From Candidatus Parcubacteria bacterium (lineage in GTDB: Bacteria; Patescibacteriota; Minisyncoccia; Phycocordibacterales; UBA918): DNA of 32,481 nt. Shown here in pieces: positions 8,586 to 17,247 of this stretch. The translations under genes were made by a program, and so were the position numbers. Location: assembly GCA_009995385.1 (NCBI GenBank), contig JAACPT010000011.1, positions 1-32,481 on the forward strand, written 5' to 3'. The notes under the pieces are model-generated. The model was not told the DNA's origin. It saw only the letters and a program-made list of their open reading frames with translations, and made no database searches. Positions within the stretch are counted from its first letter, which is position 1; each line of letters starts with the position of its first letter.

Positions 8586-9206
8586 ATGAACACCATTCGT
8601 CCTACTCACCTCTTCATCGTTGCAAGTATCCTTCTCTTTGGAGGTTGGTTCTTTTGGCCGAATCCGACTCCACTTTTACCAACCGCCGGTACAACAGTAG
8701 TCATGTTTGGTGACAGTCTTGCAGCTGGAACGGGGGCTACCTTAGGAGGCGATATTGCTAGCCGTCTCAGCACACATCTTGAAATGCCCGTCCGTAATCT
8801 TGGAGTACCTGGTGACACTACTGCTACTGGACTCGCACGAGCAAACACCCTTTCGGCGGTCGACCCACGCGTAGTTATTGTTCTTCTCGGCGGAAATGAC
8901 GCACTCAAAAAGGTACCAATCAAAGAAACATTTTCAAACCTCGCCTCGCTCATCGAATATATCCAATCTATCGGGGCGACAGTAATCCTCGTCGGTGAAC
9001 CTGGTGGTCTCTATGGAAATAGTTATGAAAAAGAATATGAACGACTAGCCAAAAAATATCGCACTTTTTACATACCCAATATTCTCTCTGGACTCATTGG
9101 TCGCACCGAATACATGAGTGACTATATTCACCCCAACGACGCTGGCTACGAAAAAGCGACGGCTCGAATACTTCCAGTGGTGAATACAGCCTTACGAAAT
9201 TTTTAG
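8586..9206 (+). CDS. SGNH/GDSL hydrolase (TesA/arylesterase-like)
   Basis: Signal-anchor-like N terminus; FGDSLAAGTGA, NLGVPGDTT, LLGGNDAL, DYIHPNDAGY: four SGNH blocks. Confidence 0.93.
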   Translation: MNTIRPTHLFIVASILLFGGWFFWPNPTPLLPTAGTTVVMFGDSLAAGTGATLGGDIASRLSTHLEMPVRNLGVPGDTTATGLARANTLSAVDPRVVIVLLGGNDALKKVPIKETFSNLASLIEYIQSIGATVILVGEPGGLYGNSYEKEYERLAKKYRTFYIPNILSGLIGRTEYMSDYIHPNDAGYEKATARILPVVNTALRNF

Positions 9207-9405
9207 TGAAGGTGTCCTTCTCGTAAAATTCTAATGAGTGCTTGTTCATCTGCATCAAGCACTTGGTTATTAGCAAGCTTACGAATAATTTCGAAATACT
9301 GCGTCTCACCCATTTCTTCTTTTAATTCTTCAAGGGTCTTTTTTGTGCCTCATGTCCAGCTCGCTCTCCACGTTGATCAATATTGCTACTATATTCGTAT
9401 TTCAT
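9203..9405 (-). pseudogene. Small hypothetical protein gene interrupted by a -1 frameshift at an A6 run
   Basis: Frame 1 MKYEYSSNIDQRGERAGHEAQK; frame 2 KTLEELKEEMGETQYFEIIRKLANNQVLDADEQALIRILREGHLH*. One extra A in the run (plus-strand T6, 9339-9344) joins them into a 67-aa ORF. Confidence 0.6.
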
Positions 9406-9447
9406 ACCTAGTGTACTAATTATTTATGAAATAAGTATATCAGATTA

Positions 9448-9789
9448 TCAGGTTGTTCTACTGAGGTAGATTGAAAGTGCAACAGTATCAGAATTTGTCA
9501 AAATAGTGCCACGGTCGGATATATAGAAAAATGCTTCATCAATTGAAAACCGTTGTAGTCGTATGTCGAGTGAGTTAGTAATGAGATGCTGACTAAAAAT
9601 TTTTCCGGTAGCCGTTAGACCCGTAAAATTGCCGTCAGCGTCTTGAGAGAAGGACACTGGTACATCATGTTCACTCGTAAGGAAATTCTCGTTGGTATAC
9701 AACGTTGGTATCGCTGCGAACACTGGTAAAGCTACCGCTTCTAGAAAGAAACATACCAATACCATACCCAGTACTAATGACCGTCTCAT
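9448..9789 (-). CDS. Small secreted hypothetical protein
   Basis: Signal peptide MRRSLVLGMVLVCFFLEAVALPVFA; start at MRRS preferred from an upstream -10-like box. Confidence 0.65.
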   Translation of the reverse strand: MRRSLVLGMVLVCFFLEAVALPVFAAIPTLYTNENFLTSEHDVPVSFSQDADGNFTGLTATGKIFSQHLITNSLDIRLQRFSIDEAFFYISDRGTILTNSDTVALSIYLSRTT

Positions 9790-9870
9790 GTGCAAGATAC
9801 TATAGAACTAGTTTTTTTTCTGTCAAGTTTACTATTGAATCAGTATATAAATTATCTCTTTTATTATTAC

Positions 9871-10293
9871 TTATTTATGAGTTGGCAATTGCCTCGAGCG
9901 AATAGAACCATATATAAACGTACCAATGAACATGCCAGCGATGGCATAGAGAAGAGGCCAATTTCCAGTTCCTACTGACGCAAGGGAAGTGGCTGGACAA
10001 ATACCCGCTATTCCCCAACCCATACCGAAAAGAATTGCCCCCACAATTGTCCGACTGGTCACTGGAAAACCATCATGACCATCAAAACTCTCACCATAGG
10101 GTGGTTTACGAAGCAAACGAGGTACCAGTTGATAGGTGAAAAGTGTGACCAAGAGTGCTACGCCGATGACCAGTATAAGCCCAAGGTCTTCAAGGCGTAG
10201 AAATGAGAGTACAATCTCTGGTTTAGTAGCGCCAGAAAAAGCCAGACCAAAACCAAAAATCATTCCGCCAATATACATAGTGAGTTTTACCAT
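9871..10293 (-). CDS. YeeE/YedE family membrane protein, half 2
   Basis: GGMIFGFGLAFSGATKPEIVLSFL, ILFGMGWGIAGICPATSL. Confidence 0.85.
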   Translation of the reverse strand: MVKLTMYIGGMIFGFGLAFSGATKPEIVLSFLRLEDLGLILVIGVALLVTLFTYQLVPRLLRKPPYGESFDGHDGFPVTSRTIVGAILFGMGWGIAGICPATSLASVGTGNWPLLYAIAGMFIGTFIYGSIRSRQLPTHK

Positions 10294-10751
10294 ACCAGTA
10301 CCTTACTTGTGAATAATGCAACTGCAATTGCTGTAGCGAGGAATGTGACTGTCGCAACTAATGATACTTTCTCTAATGACGCTAATCCGCATATAGCATG
10401 TCCTGAGGTGCATCCTCCTGACATTCGAGCACCTACACCAACTAGTATTCCACCCAGTAACAGTCTCCACCACGGGATAGTAGTGATAATCGTAGAGCCA
10501 TATAGCGAGAGATAAACCACTCCCCCAGAGACGATACCGCCTACCAGGAACCATTTCCACCCACGTGATTGTATATACCAATTAGTCTGGAAGAACCATC
10601 CTTTATGTACATATGACCACACTACTGTATAAAATGATGAGATCCCTACTACTAATCCGGTTGCAATAAATGGGATGGAAATACCAATCCCGACCAGTAA
10701 TCCGCCGAATGCATAATTGCAAAGCCCTAGCGGAAAAAATGTTTCTAACAT
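10287..10751 (-). CDS. YeeE/YedE family membrane protein, half 1
   Basis: GLLVGIGISIPFIATG..., LGGILVGVGARMSGGCTSGHAICGLA; overlaps the next gene by 7 bp. Confidence 0.88.
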   Translation of the reverse strand: MLETFFPLGLCNYAFGGLLVGIGISIPFIATGLVVGISSFYTVVWSYVHKGWFFQTNWYIQSRGWKWFLVGGIVSGGVVYLSLYGSTIITTIPWWRLLLGGILVGVGARMSGGCTSGHAICGLASLEKVSLVATVTFLATAIAVALFTSKVLVW

Positions 10752-10822
10752 ACGTATTCATTGTACAACGTAATTTACCACTTGACGTCAGTTCTCTTTG
10801 AACAAGAAAACTAAAAAATACC

Positions 10823-10850
10823 TTGCAAACAGATGGTGGTGTGATACGAT
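10823..10850 (+). promoter_or_regulatory. Putative promoter upstream of infC
   Basis: TTGCAA, 16-bp spacer, TACGAT. Confidence 0.35.
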
Positions 10851-10918
10851 TTCGGCAATCGTGAGACCGTGGATATTTTAGTACACGCATTCTCCTTTTA
10901 TCACGTAACCCCATTAAT

Positions 10919-11599
10919 TTGCGAACACCACAAAAGCAGTTTTCCGGAAAAGATACTCGAACGAGGATTAATCAGGCAATTCGGGCGTCCGAACTACGGG
11001 TCATCGGACCTGATAATGAAAACTTAGGGACACTCTCACTTGCAAATGCGCTCAAAGAAGCAGAAAAGCGGAAGCTTGATCTGATTGAAATCTCCCCAAA
11101 CGCAAAACCGCCAGTGGCTAAAATCACTGACTTTGGTCAATATCGATACGAAACAAAACGTAAAGCGAGCGTCGCAAAAGCCAAAGCGCACGTAACCGAA
11201 ACTAAAAGTGCCCAAGTAAAAATCGGCACTGGTGAACACGACCAGCAACTTAAAGCCAAGCGTATTGCTGAATGGCTCGAAGAAGGACACCGAGTAAAAG
11301 TTGACCTCTTCTTATGGGGACGCTACAAATACATGGAATCAGGCTTCCTTAAAGAACGTCTCGACCGGTTTCTTAAAATCATACCGTCTGAATATAAAAT
11401 TGCAGATCCTATTAAGAAAAGTCCTAAAGGATTTACCACCACCCTCGAACGTGTCCCTGGTGGAAGTAAGGTTCATAAGCCTAAAGTGCTTGAAGAAGTG
11501 AAGAAAGAATCTGACGGAAAGAAACCTTTTTCCGAAAAATCTGAGAATAAATCAAGAAAGAAGTCTCTTGATGACCTCCTAGAGTCAGGAATGATTTAA
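10919..11599 (+). CDS. infC: Translation initiation factor IF-3 (TTG start, or in-frame ATT at 10913)
   Basis: TRINQAIRASELRVIGPDNENLGTLSLANALKEAEKRKLDLIEISPNAKPPVAKITDFGQYRYE; followed by rpmI and rplT; Lys-rich C-terminal extension. Confidence 0.95.
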   Translation: MRTPQKQFSGKDTRTRINQAIRASELRVIGPDNENLGTLSLANALKEAEKRKLDLIEISPNAKPPVAKITDFGQYRYETKRKASVAKAKAHVTETKSAQVKIGTGEHDQQLKAKRIAEWLEEGHRVKVDLFLWGRYKYMESGFLKERLDRFLKIIPSEYKIADPIKKSPKGFTTTLERVPGGSKVHKPKVLEEVKKESDGKKPFSEKSENKSRKKSLDDLLESGMI

Positions 11600-11600
11600 T

Positions 11601-11642
11601 AGAAAATATCGGTCGACCCCATGGGGTCGACCGATATTTTCT
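11601..11642. terminator. 42-bp perfect palindrome between infC and rpmI (terminator/attenuator-like)
   Basis: AGAAAATATCGGTCGACCCCATGGGGTCGACCGATATTTTCT. Confidence 0.6.
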
Positions 11643-11835
11643 GATAAGAAAAAAGCATCTATTTACGCATATTTCAGTAATGATTGAAAAATAAATGCAC
11701 AGTATCCATACTAAATAGTATTTTGACGGACATATAACAAAGGTAACGCTGGACTTTTATGCTGTAATACGGTATATTTTGCCCACTTTGCCACTTCCCT
11801 TGTGGCTGAAGCCCGATCAAAAAAATTGCAATTTT

Positions 11836-12027
11836 ATGAAAACAAACAAGTCATTCACCAAGCGCATTAAGGTGACCAAAAACGGTAAGCTTATCGCGCG
11901 TAAGCCAGGACAAAACCACTTCAATGCTCGCCAGACTGGTCGTGACCGTCTCGCGCGTAAGCGAACACAGCTACTCACTTTGAGTAAGCGTATTACTCGC
12001 CGCTTCCTGCCAAAAACAGGCGCTTAA
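11836..12027 (+). CDS. rpmI: 50S ribosomal protein L35
   Basis: MKTNKSFTKRIKVTKNGKLIARKPGQNHFNARQTGRDRLARK; position between infC and rplT. Confidence 0.93.
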   Translation: MKTNKSFTKRIKVTKNGKLIARKPGQNHFNARQTGRDRLARKRTQLLTLSKRITRRFLPKTGA

Positions 12028-12050
12028 TTATTCAGTAATCAGAACCAGGT

Positions 12051-12398
12051 ATGGCACGTGTAAAAGGAGGTCTTATGGCCCAAAAGCGCCGACGCAATAT
12101 CCTCGATGAAGTAAAGGGATACCGTCTCCAACGCTCAAAGAAGAAGCGTGTCGCTCGTGAAGCGATTTACCACGCACAATTGCATTCATTTGCACACCGT
12201 AAAGACAAAAAGAACGACTTCCGTCGTCTCTGGACTGTCCGCATCAATGCTGCACTAATGGCCCACGGCCTCAAGTACAGCCGCTTCATCAACGCCCTCA
12301 AGACCAAAAAGATCGAGCTCGACCGTAAAGTACTCGCCACTATCGCAGTAGAAAACGGAGAGGCATTCGATAGAATTGTCGCAGAAGTTTCGAAGTAA
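12051..12398 (+). CDS. rplT: 50S ribosomal protein L20
   Basis: MARVKGGLMAQKRRRNILDEVKGYRLQRSKKKRVAREA...HRKDKKNDFRRLWTVRINAA. Confidence 0.97.
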   Translation: MARVKGGLMAQKRRRNILDEVKGYRLQRSKKKRVAREAIYHAQLHSFAHRKDKKNDFRRLWTVRINAALMAHGLKYSRFINALKTKKIELDRKVLATIAVENGEAFDRIVAEVSK

Positions 12399-12406
12399 CA
12401 ACTTCT

Positions 12407-12439
12407 AAAAAGCCACGACCCATTGGGTCGTGGCTTTTT
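12407..12439. terminator. Bidirectional terminator between rplT and the MBL nuclease gene
   Basis: AAAAAGCCACGACCC-ATT-GGGTCGTGGCTTTTT. Confidence 0.9.
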
Positions 12440-13806
12440 TAAAAATCTATTTCAACTTCAGCGTTCGGCTCTGGCACCATAGCATTCACACCGAGATAAT
12501 CACGCAAGCGCTGGGTCAAAAACAGTGATGACCGCTCCTCTCCCATAGTGACAAATATTTGTTTCGGTGGCTTTGCTTCCGTTCCCTTATGGACAAGGGC
12601 GACAAGTTGGTCACGGTCAGCGTGACCAGAAAATCCACGGATAGTTTCTACCTGCGCTTTTACCTTCACTTCCATCCGGTCAATCCAGATCTGCTTTGCA
12701 CCATCTTGCAGTAGCCGACCGACACTGCCAACGGTTTGATACCCCACGAGAAGTAACGTGGTATTAGCGTCGTCTAGATACTGCTTTTCATGTTGACGGA
12801 TGCGACCACCATGGCTCATTCCAGAACCGGCAATGATAATCTTCGGGCTATTATCACGAGCAATCATGCTTGATTCTTTCATTGTCTCAGTAAAAGAAAG
12901 ACCTGCAAATAAGAAAATATCATCACCATTTTTAATTTGCTCCTGCACTTCTGGTTTTAAGTATTTCGTCGAATCGCGGTAAATATCGGTTACTTTAATT
13001 GCTAGTGGTGAATCAAGATATGTCTTAATGAATGGAACCGATTTTGTCTCGATAAGGTTATTAATCTCAAATAAAATACCTTGCGTACGCTCCAGTGAGA
13101 AAGCCGGGATAATGAGTGTTCCCCGATTTCTGACCGTCTCACGGATGTGGTGTTGCAAAAGCGCTGTGCGTTCTGCAACTTCTTCGTGCACCCGATCTCC
13201 ATACACACTTTCCATGATTAGATAGTCGTAACCAGTCGGTACTTCTGGTTCACCCATTAGCGGCTGTGGGACATTACCCACGTCTCCAGTGAAAACAACC
13301 GATTTACCAGCCCGATTAAAATGCACCATTGCCGACCCGAGAATATGTCCAGCATCAGTTAATTCCACGTCAACTGAATCGGCAAGATGCACTGTCTCGT
13401 GGTATTCGATTGTCTTCCAAAGCGAAAGTGCCTGATCAATATCAATTTGTGAATACAGTGGCTCCCGCTTGTCTCGTTCTGCTTCAAATTCCATAATTTT
13501 AAGTGCGTCATCAAACATGACGCGAGCAAGTAAACGAGTAGGAGTAGTCGAATAAATGGCCCCCTGAAATCCATCTTTTACTAACTTTGGAATGCGCCCA
13601 ATATGATCAGCATGCGCGTGAGTGACAAATAAAGCATCAATCTGTGCTGGATTATAGACAAATGGCTTTTCATTTATTTCCTGCGCAAAATTGTCACCCT
13701 GCACTAATCCACAATCTACTAACACTGCCAGTTTGCCGGTATCAAGCATGAAGTTTGCCCCCGTGACTGATCCGACTCCTCCATAAAAACCTATTGTTGC
13801 GCTCAT
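12439..13806 (-). CDS. MBL-fold beta-CASP RNA-processing exonuclease
   Basis: GSVTGANFMLDTG, FVTHAHADHIGRIP, TDAGHILGSAMV, IIPAFSLERTQ, IIIAGSGMSHGGRI, IRGFSGHADRDQL. Confidence 0.95.
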   Translation of the reverse strand: MSATIGFYGGVGSVTGANFMLDTGKLAVLVDCGLVQGDNFAQEINEKPFVYNPAQIDALFVTHAHADHIGRIPKLVKDGFQGAIYSTTPTRLLARVMFDDALKIMEFEAERDKREPLYSQIDIDQALSLWKTIEYHETVHLADSVDVELTDAGHILGSAMVHFNRAGKSVVFTGDVGNVPQPLMGEPEVPTGYDYLIMESVYGDRVHEEVAERTALLQHHIRETVRNRGTLIIPAFSLERTQGILFEINNLIETKSVPFIKTYLDSPLAIKVTDIYRDSTKYLKPEVQEQIKNGDDIFLFAGLSFTETMKESSMIARDNSPKIIIAGSGMSHGGRIRQHEKQYLDDANTTLLLVGYQTVGSVGRLLQDGAKQIWIDRMEVKVKAQVETIRGFSGHADRDQLVALVHKGTEAKPPKQIFVTMGEERSSLFLTQRLRDYLGVNAMVPEPNAEVEIDF

Positions 13807-13807
13807 A

Positions 13808-14179
13808 TCATTTCATTCTATAGGTCCGAAATACGAAATGTGCGAGTAATCCCCCACTCAGTCCCAAAAGTAGATCTTGCGTTGTATCTATGACATACAC
13901 CATTGGATCATACAATCCTGCATACCGTTCAAACACCTCCCAGCCAACAATAATGACGAGGATAATCATTAATACCGTCTTGGTCGTTGGATTCATCCGT
14001 AAAAAACGAAGTGTTGAAAGGGCGTGTACTCCTAAACCAATCAACAAACCTCCCCAAAAATGCATAAAAATATCAAACCACCAGAAGTACCAATAAAGAG
14101 AAGCAGCCATCGCCATAGAATGGACCAAGGCAAAGAGACCAGCAAATATAAGAAAAATAATAACAATACTATGCACCAT
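13808..14179 (-). CDS. Small polytopic membrane protein, hypothetical
   Basis: Four hydrophobic segments; YWYFWWFDIFMHFWGGLLIGLGVHAL. One base upstream of the MBL gene on the same strand. Confidence 0.7.
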   Translation of the reverse strand: MVHSIVIIFLIFAGLFALVHSMAMAASLYWYFWWFDIFMHFWGGLLIGLGVHALSTLRFLRMNPTTKTVLMIILVIIVGWEVFERYAGLYDPMVYVIDTTQDLLLGLSGGLLAHFVFRTYRMK

Positions 14180-14415
14180 ACAGTTCTATAGTAGCAAGAA
14201 ATGGACTTGTCGCGAAGGAAAAAGCTCCCTAGAGGGGGAGCCTTTTTCATGGAACCACGCGTATGCTCCTGATGAATGACACCAGGTGGGCGCCTTTTCT
14301 AATCGGATTATTCGAAATCTCTTGCGAGTTCTCGGCACCAATCATGACTGCAGGTAGCCCGGAACGAATGTAATCAGAACATACGTATATGGTTCCATTA
14401 ATAAGCGTATCATAA

Positions 14416-14446
14416 AAACGGTCGGGCACATAGTGCCCGACCGTTT
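14416..14446. terminator. Terminator downstream of ndk
   Basis: AAACGGTCGGGCAC-ATA-GTGCCCGACCGTTT, with T-rich sequence after the stem on the minus strand. Confidence 0.75.
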
Positions 14447-14464
14447 AACATTGGTAGCGTGAAA

Positions 14465-15070
14465 TTATTCGTTCGATCCGTCAAGATTTACATCATACAT
14501 GATGCGTTCCTGTGCAGTAACGTACTGCATAATTTCACTTTCCGTAAACCAAATCTTGATTTCACGTTCAGCTTCAACTGGTGATTCTGACTGGTGCACC
14601 AGATTACGAACCGCACGGTTTTCATACGTAGCATGACCGTAAGAATCTAAGGTGTAGTCACCACGAATTGTCCCTACGTCAGAAGTAGCCGGCTCAGTTG
14701 AACCGACGATCTTACTCACCACAGCGACGGCTTTATTACCTTCAAATACCATTGCTACTACCGGTCCAGCGGTCATATACTTAACTACCGTACGGATAAT
14801 ATCCTTACCGTACTCAATCGGTTCTTTCTCGATTGGTTTACCTTGCTCAGTAAGTTCAGTAATAATTCCTTTTCCTTTTCGTTCGTACCACTCATCATTT
14901 TTGTTGTAATGTTCAAGTAGTTGGGCTTCAGTAGCAACAATCATTTTCATTGCGCTAATTTTAAGGCCAGTCTGCTCAAAACGTTTGGTCACCTCACCGA
15001 TGAGACTACGTTGTACTGTATCTGGTTTGAGGAGGACAAGTGATCGCTCTTGATTTGGACGTTTGTTCAT
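14465..15070 (-). CDS. ndk: Nucleoside diphosphate kinase with internal insertion
   Basis: RSLVLLKPDTVQRSLIGEV, KYMTAGPVVAMVFEGNKAV, GTIRGDYTLDSYG, NLVHQSESPVEAEREI. Confidence 0.92.
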   Translation of the reverse strand: MNKRPNQERSLVLLKPDTVQRSLIGEVTKRFEQTGLKISAMKMIVATEAQLLEHYNKNDEWYERKGKGIITELTEQGKPIEKEPIEYGKDIIRTVVKYMTAGPVVAMVFEGNKAVAVVSKIVGSTEPATSDVGTIRGDYTLDSYGHATYENRAVRNLVHQSESPVEAEREIKIWFTESEIMQYVTAQERIMYDVNLDGSNE

Positions 15071-15124
15071 AAATAAATGATTTGAAATAATGCGCGCAGT
15101 ATAGCAAAAAATATGAAAAAAACA

Positions 15125-15157
15125 TAAAAAAGCCCCGTCAAAATAATTTGACGGGGC
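15125..15157 (-). terminator. Terminator between map and ndk
   Basis: On the minus strand GCCCCGTCAAA-TTAT-TTTGACGGGGC followed by TTTTTT. Confidence 0.85.
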
Positions 15158-15219
15158 AAGGGCTTCTGCTCTCAGGGAGAACCACGGAAAACGTGGACTA
15201 ATATAATAAGCTAAATTAG

Positions 15220-15990
15220 CTACTTTGTCAAAATAAGTGGACCCTTTTCAGTGATTGCTACTGTATGCTCAAAATGAGCACTCCAACTACCATCTTTAGT
15301 GTAGACACTATACCCATCACCTTCATCATCAAAATACACATCTGGCTTTCCGATATTCACGATTGGTTCAATCGCATAGACATGACCAACTTCAATTTTT
15401 GGACCAGTACCAGCTCTACCGAAATTAGGAATAGTCGGTTCTTCATGAACCGCATACCCGACCCCATGACCACAGAGCACTTCAACCACAGAAAACCCAC
15501 GTGATTCTACGAATTGTTGAATTGCGGCGCTAATATCGCCAATATGACCCGAAGGACGGGCTGCTTTTATACCATGGGCAAGCGCTTCTTGCGTCACTGC
15601 CAAAAGTCTTTTTGCTTCGGCGGAAATTTCACCGACGGGGACAGTAATACCAGAATCTACAATCATCCCTTTATAGCCAATTGACATATCAATGTTGACG
15701 GTATCTCCTTCTTTTAGGACCACTGCTTCAGATGGTATACCATGTTGCACACAGTTATTGACTGAAATACAAACCGCAGCCGGATAGGGGTATGCTGCAA
15801 ACGTTGGGTGGTACCCTAAAAGCACTGGCTCGACTCCGTACTCTTCAACCAACTCCATAGCGCGATCATCGAGTGATAGGGTGGTCGCACCAGGTATGGC
15901 CTCCTTAGCGATCTCACGCAAAATTACTGCCAATAAGTGTCCTGCCTCTTTAAGTATTTCGATTTCTCCGGGCGTTTTTTTAGTTATCAT
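15220..15990 (-). CDS. map: Methionine aminopeptidase, type I
   Basis: VCISVNNCVQHGIPSE, GDTVNIDMSIGYKGMIVDSGIT, CGHGVGYAVHEEPTIPNFG, EPIVNIG, HFEHTVAIT. Confidence 0.97.
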   Translation of the reverse strand: MITKKTPGEIEILKEAGHLLAVILREIAKEAIPGATTLSLDDRAMELVEEYGVEPVLLGYHPTFAAYPYPAAVCISVNNCVQHGIPSEAVVLKEGDTVNIDMSIGYKGMIVDSGITVPVGEISAEAKRLLAVTQEALAHGIKAARPSGHIGDISAAIQQFVESRGFSVVEVLCGHGVGYAVHEEPTIPNFGRAGTGPKIEVGHVYAIEPIVNIGKPDVYFDDEGDGYSVYTKDGSWSAHFEHTVAITEKGPLILTK

Positions 15991-16586
15991 ATAATTAGCG
16001 TTAATGCGGTGAGTATTTGTTGATGTACTCCATCGATAGAATCTGTGCCTACGAGGTCATGCACTACAGTATCAGGGCGGGTACGATAAAAATTAAGTAC
16101 CGGGATCGTATCTTCACGATACCACCGCAAGCGAGTCTCTATCGAATCTGTAGTGTCATCGGCGCGAGCACGCTCGTACATACGCTGCCGTACAGTCGCT
16201 TCCGGTGTATCAAGGTTCATGACGTGCACCTGTTTCCGATCAAAAAAATCAAAAGCATCATCAAGTACATCTGCCTGCATTACAGTACGAGGAAAACCAT
16301 CGATGAGTAGATGGCTCTTTGGATCAAGTTGATCAATCATTGCTTGACCCCACAAGATGTGTGTAAGAAAGTCTGGCTGCAGTGCGCCTGTATCAAGCGT
16401 CTCACTAATTTTTCGTTCGGCAAATGTTTCGTGTTTTGCTGCTAACGCACGAAATCGTCGACCAGTTTGAATATCAACCACTCGTCGAGCAGGATCTTTT
16501 TCAGAGATTACTCGGCGAAGTAATTCAATTTGTGTTCCCTTCCCACTTCCTTGTGGGCCGATAAAAATAACAGTCATTGGTTCCAT
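15987..16586 (-). CDS. adk: Adenylate kinase family nucleoside monophosphate kinase
   Basis: VIFIGPQGSGKGTQIELL, LLIDGFPRTVMQADVLD, RARADDTTDSIETRLRWYREDTIPVLNFY. Confidence 0.92.
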   Translation of the reverse strand: MEPMTVIFIGPQGSGKGTQIELLRRVISEKDPARRVVDIQTGRRFRALAAKHETFAERKISETLDTGALQPDFLTHILWGQAMIDQLDPKSHLLIDGFPRTVMQADVLDDAFDFFDRKQVHVMNLDTPEATVRQRMYERARADDTTDSIETRLRWYREDTIPVLNFYRTRPDTVVHDLVGTDSIDGVHQQILTALTLII

Positions 16587-16591
16587 ATTTA

Positions 16592-17188
16592 TTATTTACA
16601 TTTACTAAAAGCTATTTGGATGACCTGATCAAACTGAGTATGTGCATAGGCTAAGTCTCCACTATTATCAATGATGACATCGGCGATTGGTTTGGCTAGC
16701 TGTTCGATAAGGTATCGTTCATGTCGGGCGTGAAGTTCGGAGTCGCTCATTGGGGCACGTGCACACGCACGCGCCCGTAATATCTCCCAGCCACCTGCTT
16801 CTATATACACAATGGTCATATGCGCTCGCGGGAGCAATTTTAATAATTGTTCAACACCCTGCAGTTCAATTTCAACAATCACCACCTCACAATCTACTAG
16901 TCGAGGTACTATTTCACTTTTTAATGTCCCGTATTTATTGCCAGCAAAAGTTGCCCATTCCAAGAATTCCCCTTGCTCTATCATATGGTTGAATTTCTCG
17001 ATCGTGACAAAGTGGTACTGCTCACCATCAACTTCTCCCGGTCGTTTCTCTCTTGAGGTACAAGAGATGGTATGTTTGAGATTTGGATACTTCGCAAGTG
17101 CCTGAGTGACAATCGTTCCTTTTCCACTCCCCATAGGAGCCATAACAACCACGACGTGGCCACGGATATCATTGAGCGTAGGTTGCAT
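16592..17188 (-). CDS. gmk: Guanylate kinase
   Basis: VVVVMAPMGSGKGTIVTQAL, HTISCTSREKRPGEVDGEQYHFVTIEKF, EFLEWATFAGNKYGT; start at MQPTLND. Confidence 0.93.
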   Translation of the reverse strand: MQPTLNDIRGHVVVVMAPMGSGKGTIVTQALAKYPNLKHTISCTSREKRPGEVDGEQYHFVTIEKFNHMIEQGEFLEWATFAGNKYGTLKSEIVPRLVDCEVVIVEIELQGVEQLLKLLPRAHMTIVYIEAGGWEILRARACARAPMSDSELHARHERYLIEQLAKPIADVIIDNSGDLAYAHTQFDQVIQIAFSKCK

Positions 17189-17247
17189 GCCAGAAGAGAG
17201 TAGCAACTTTTTTAGAGAGACGCAACAACTATGGTATGCTACAAACT

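Noticed and set aside
9339-9344. Classical programmed -1 frameshift signal (X XXY YYZ)
   Set aside because: The heptamer A AAA AAG is not in the required zero-frame phase; only P-site AAA slippage fits, so I did not claim programmed frameshifting.
14247-14429. 60-aa minus-strand ORF between the membrane gene and ndk
   Set aside because: Its start lies inside the ndk terminator hairpin and it has no recognisable homology; probably noncoding spacer.
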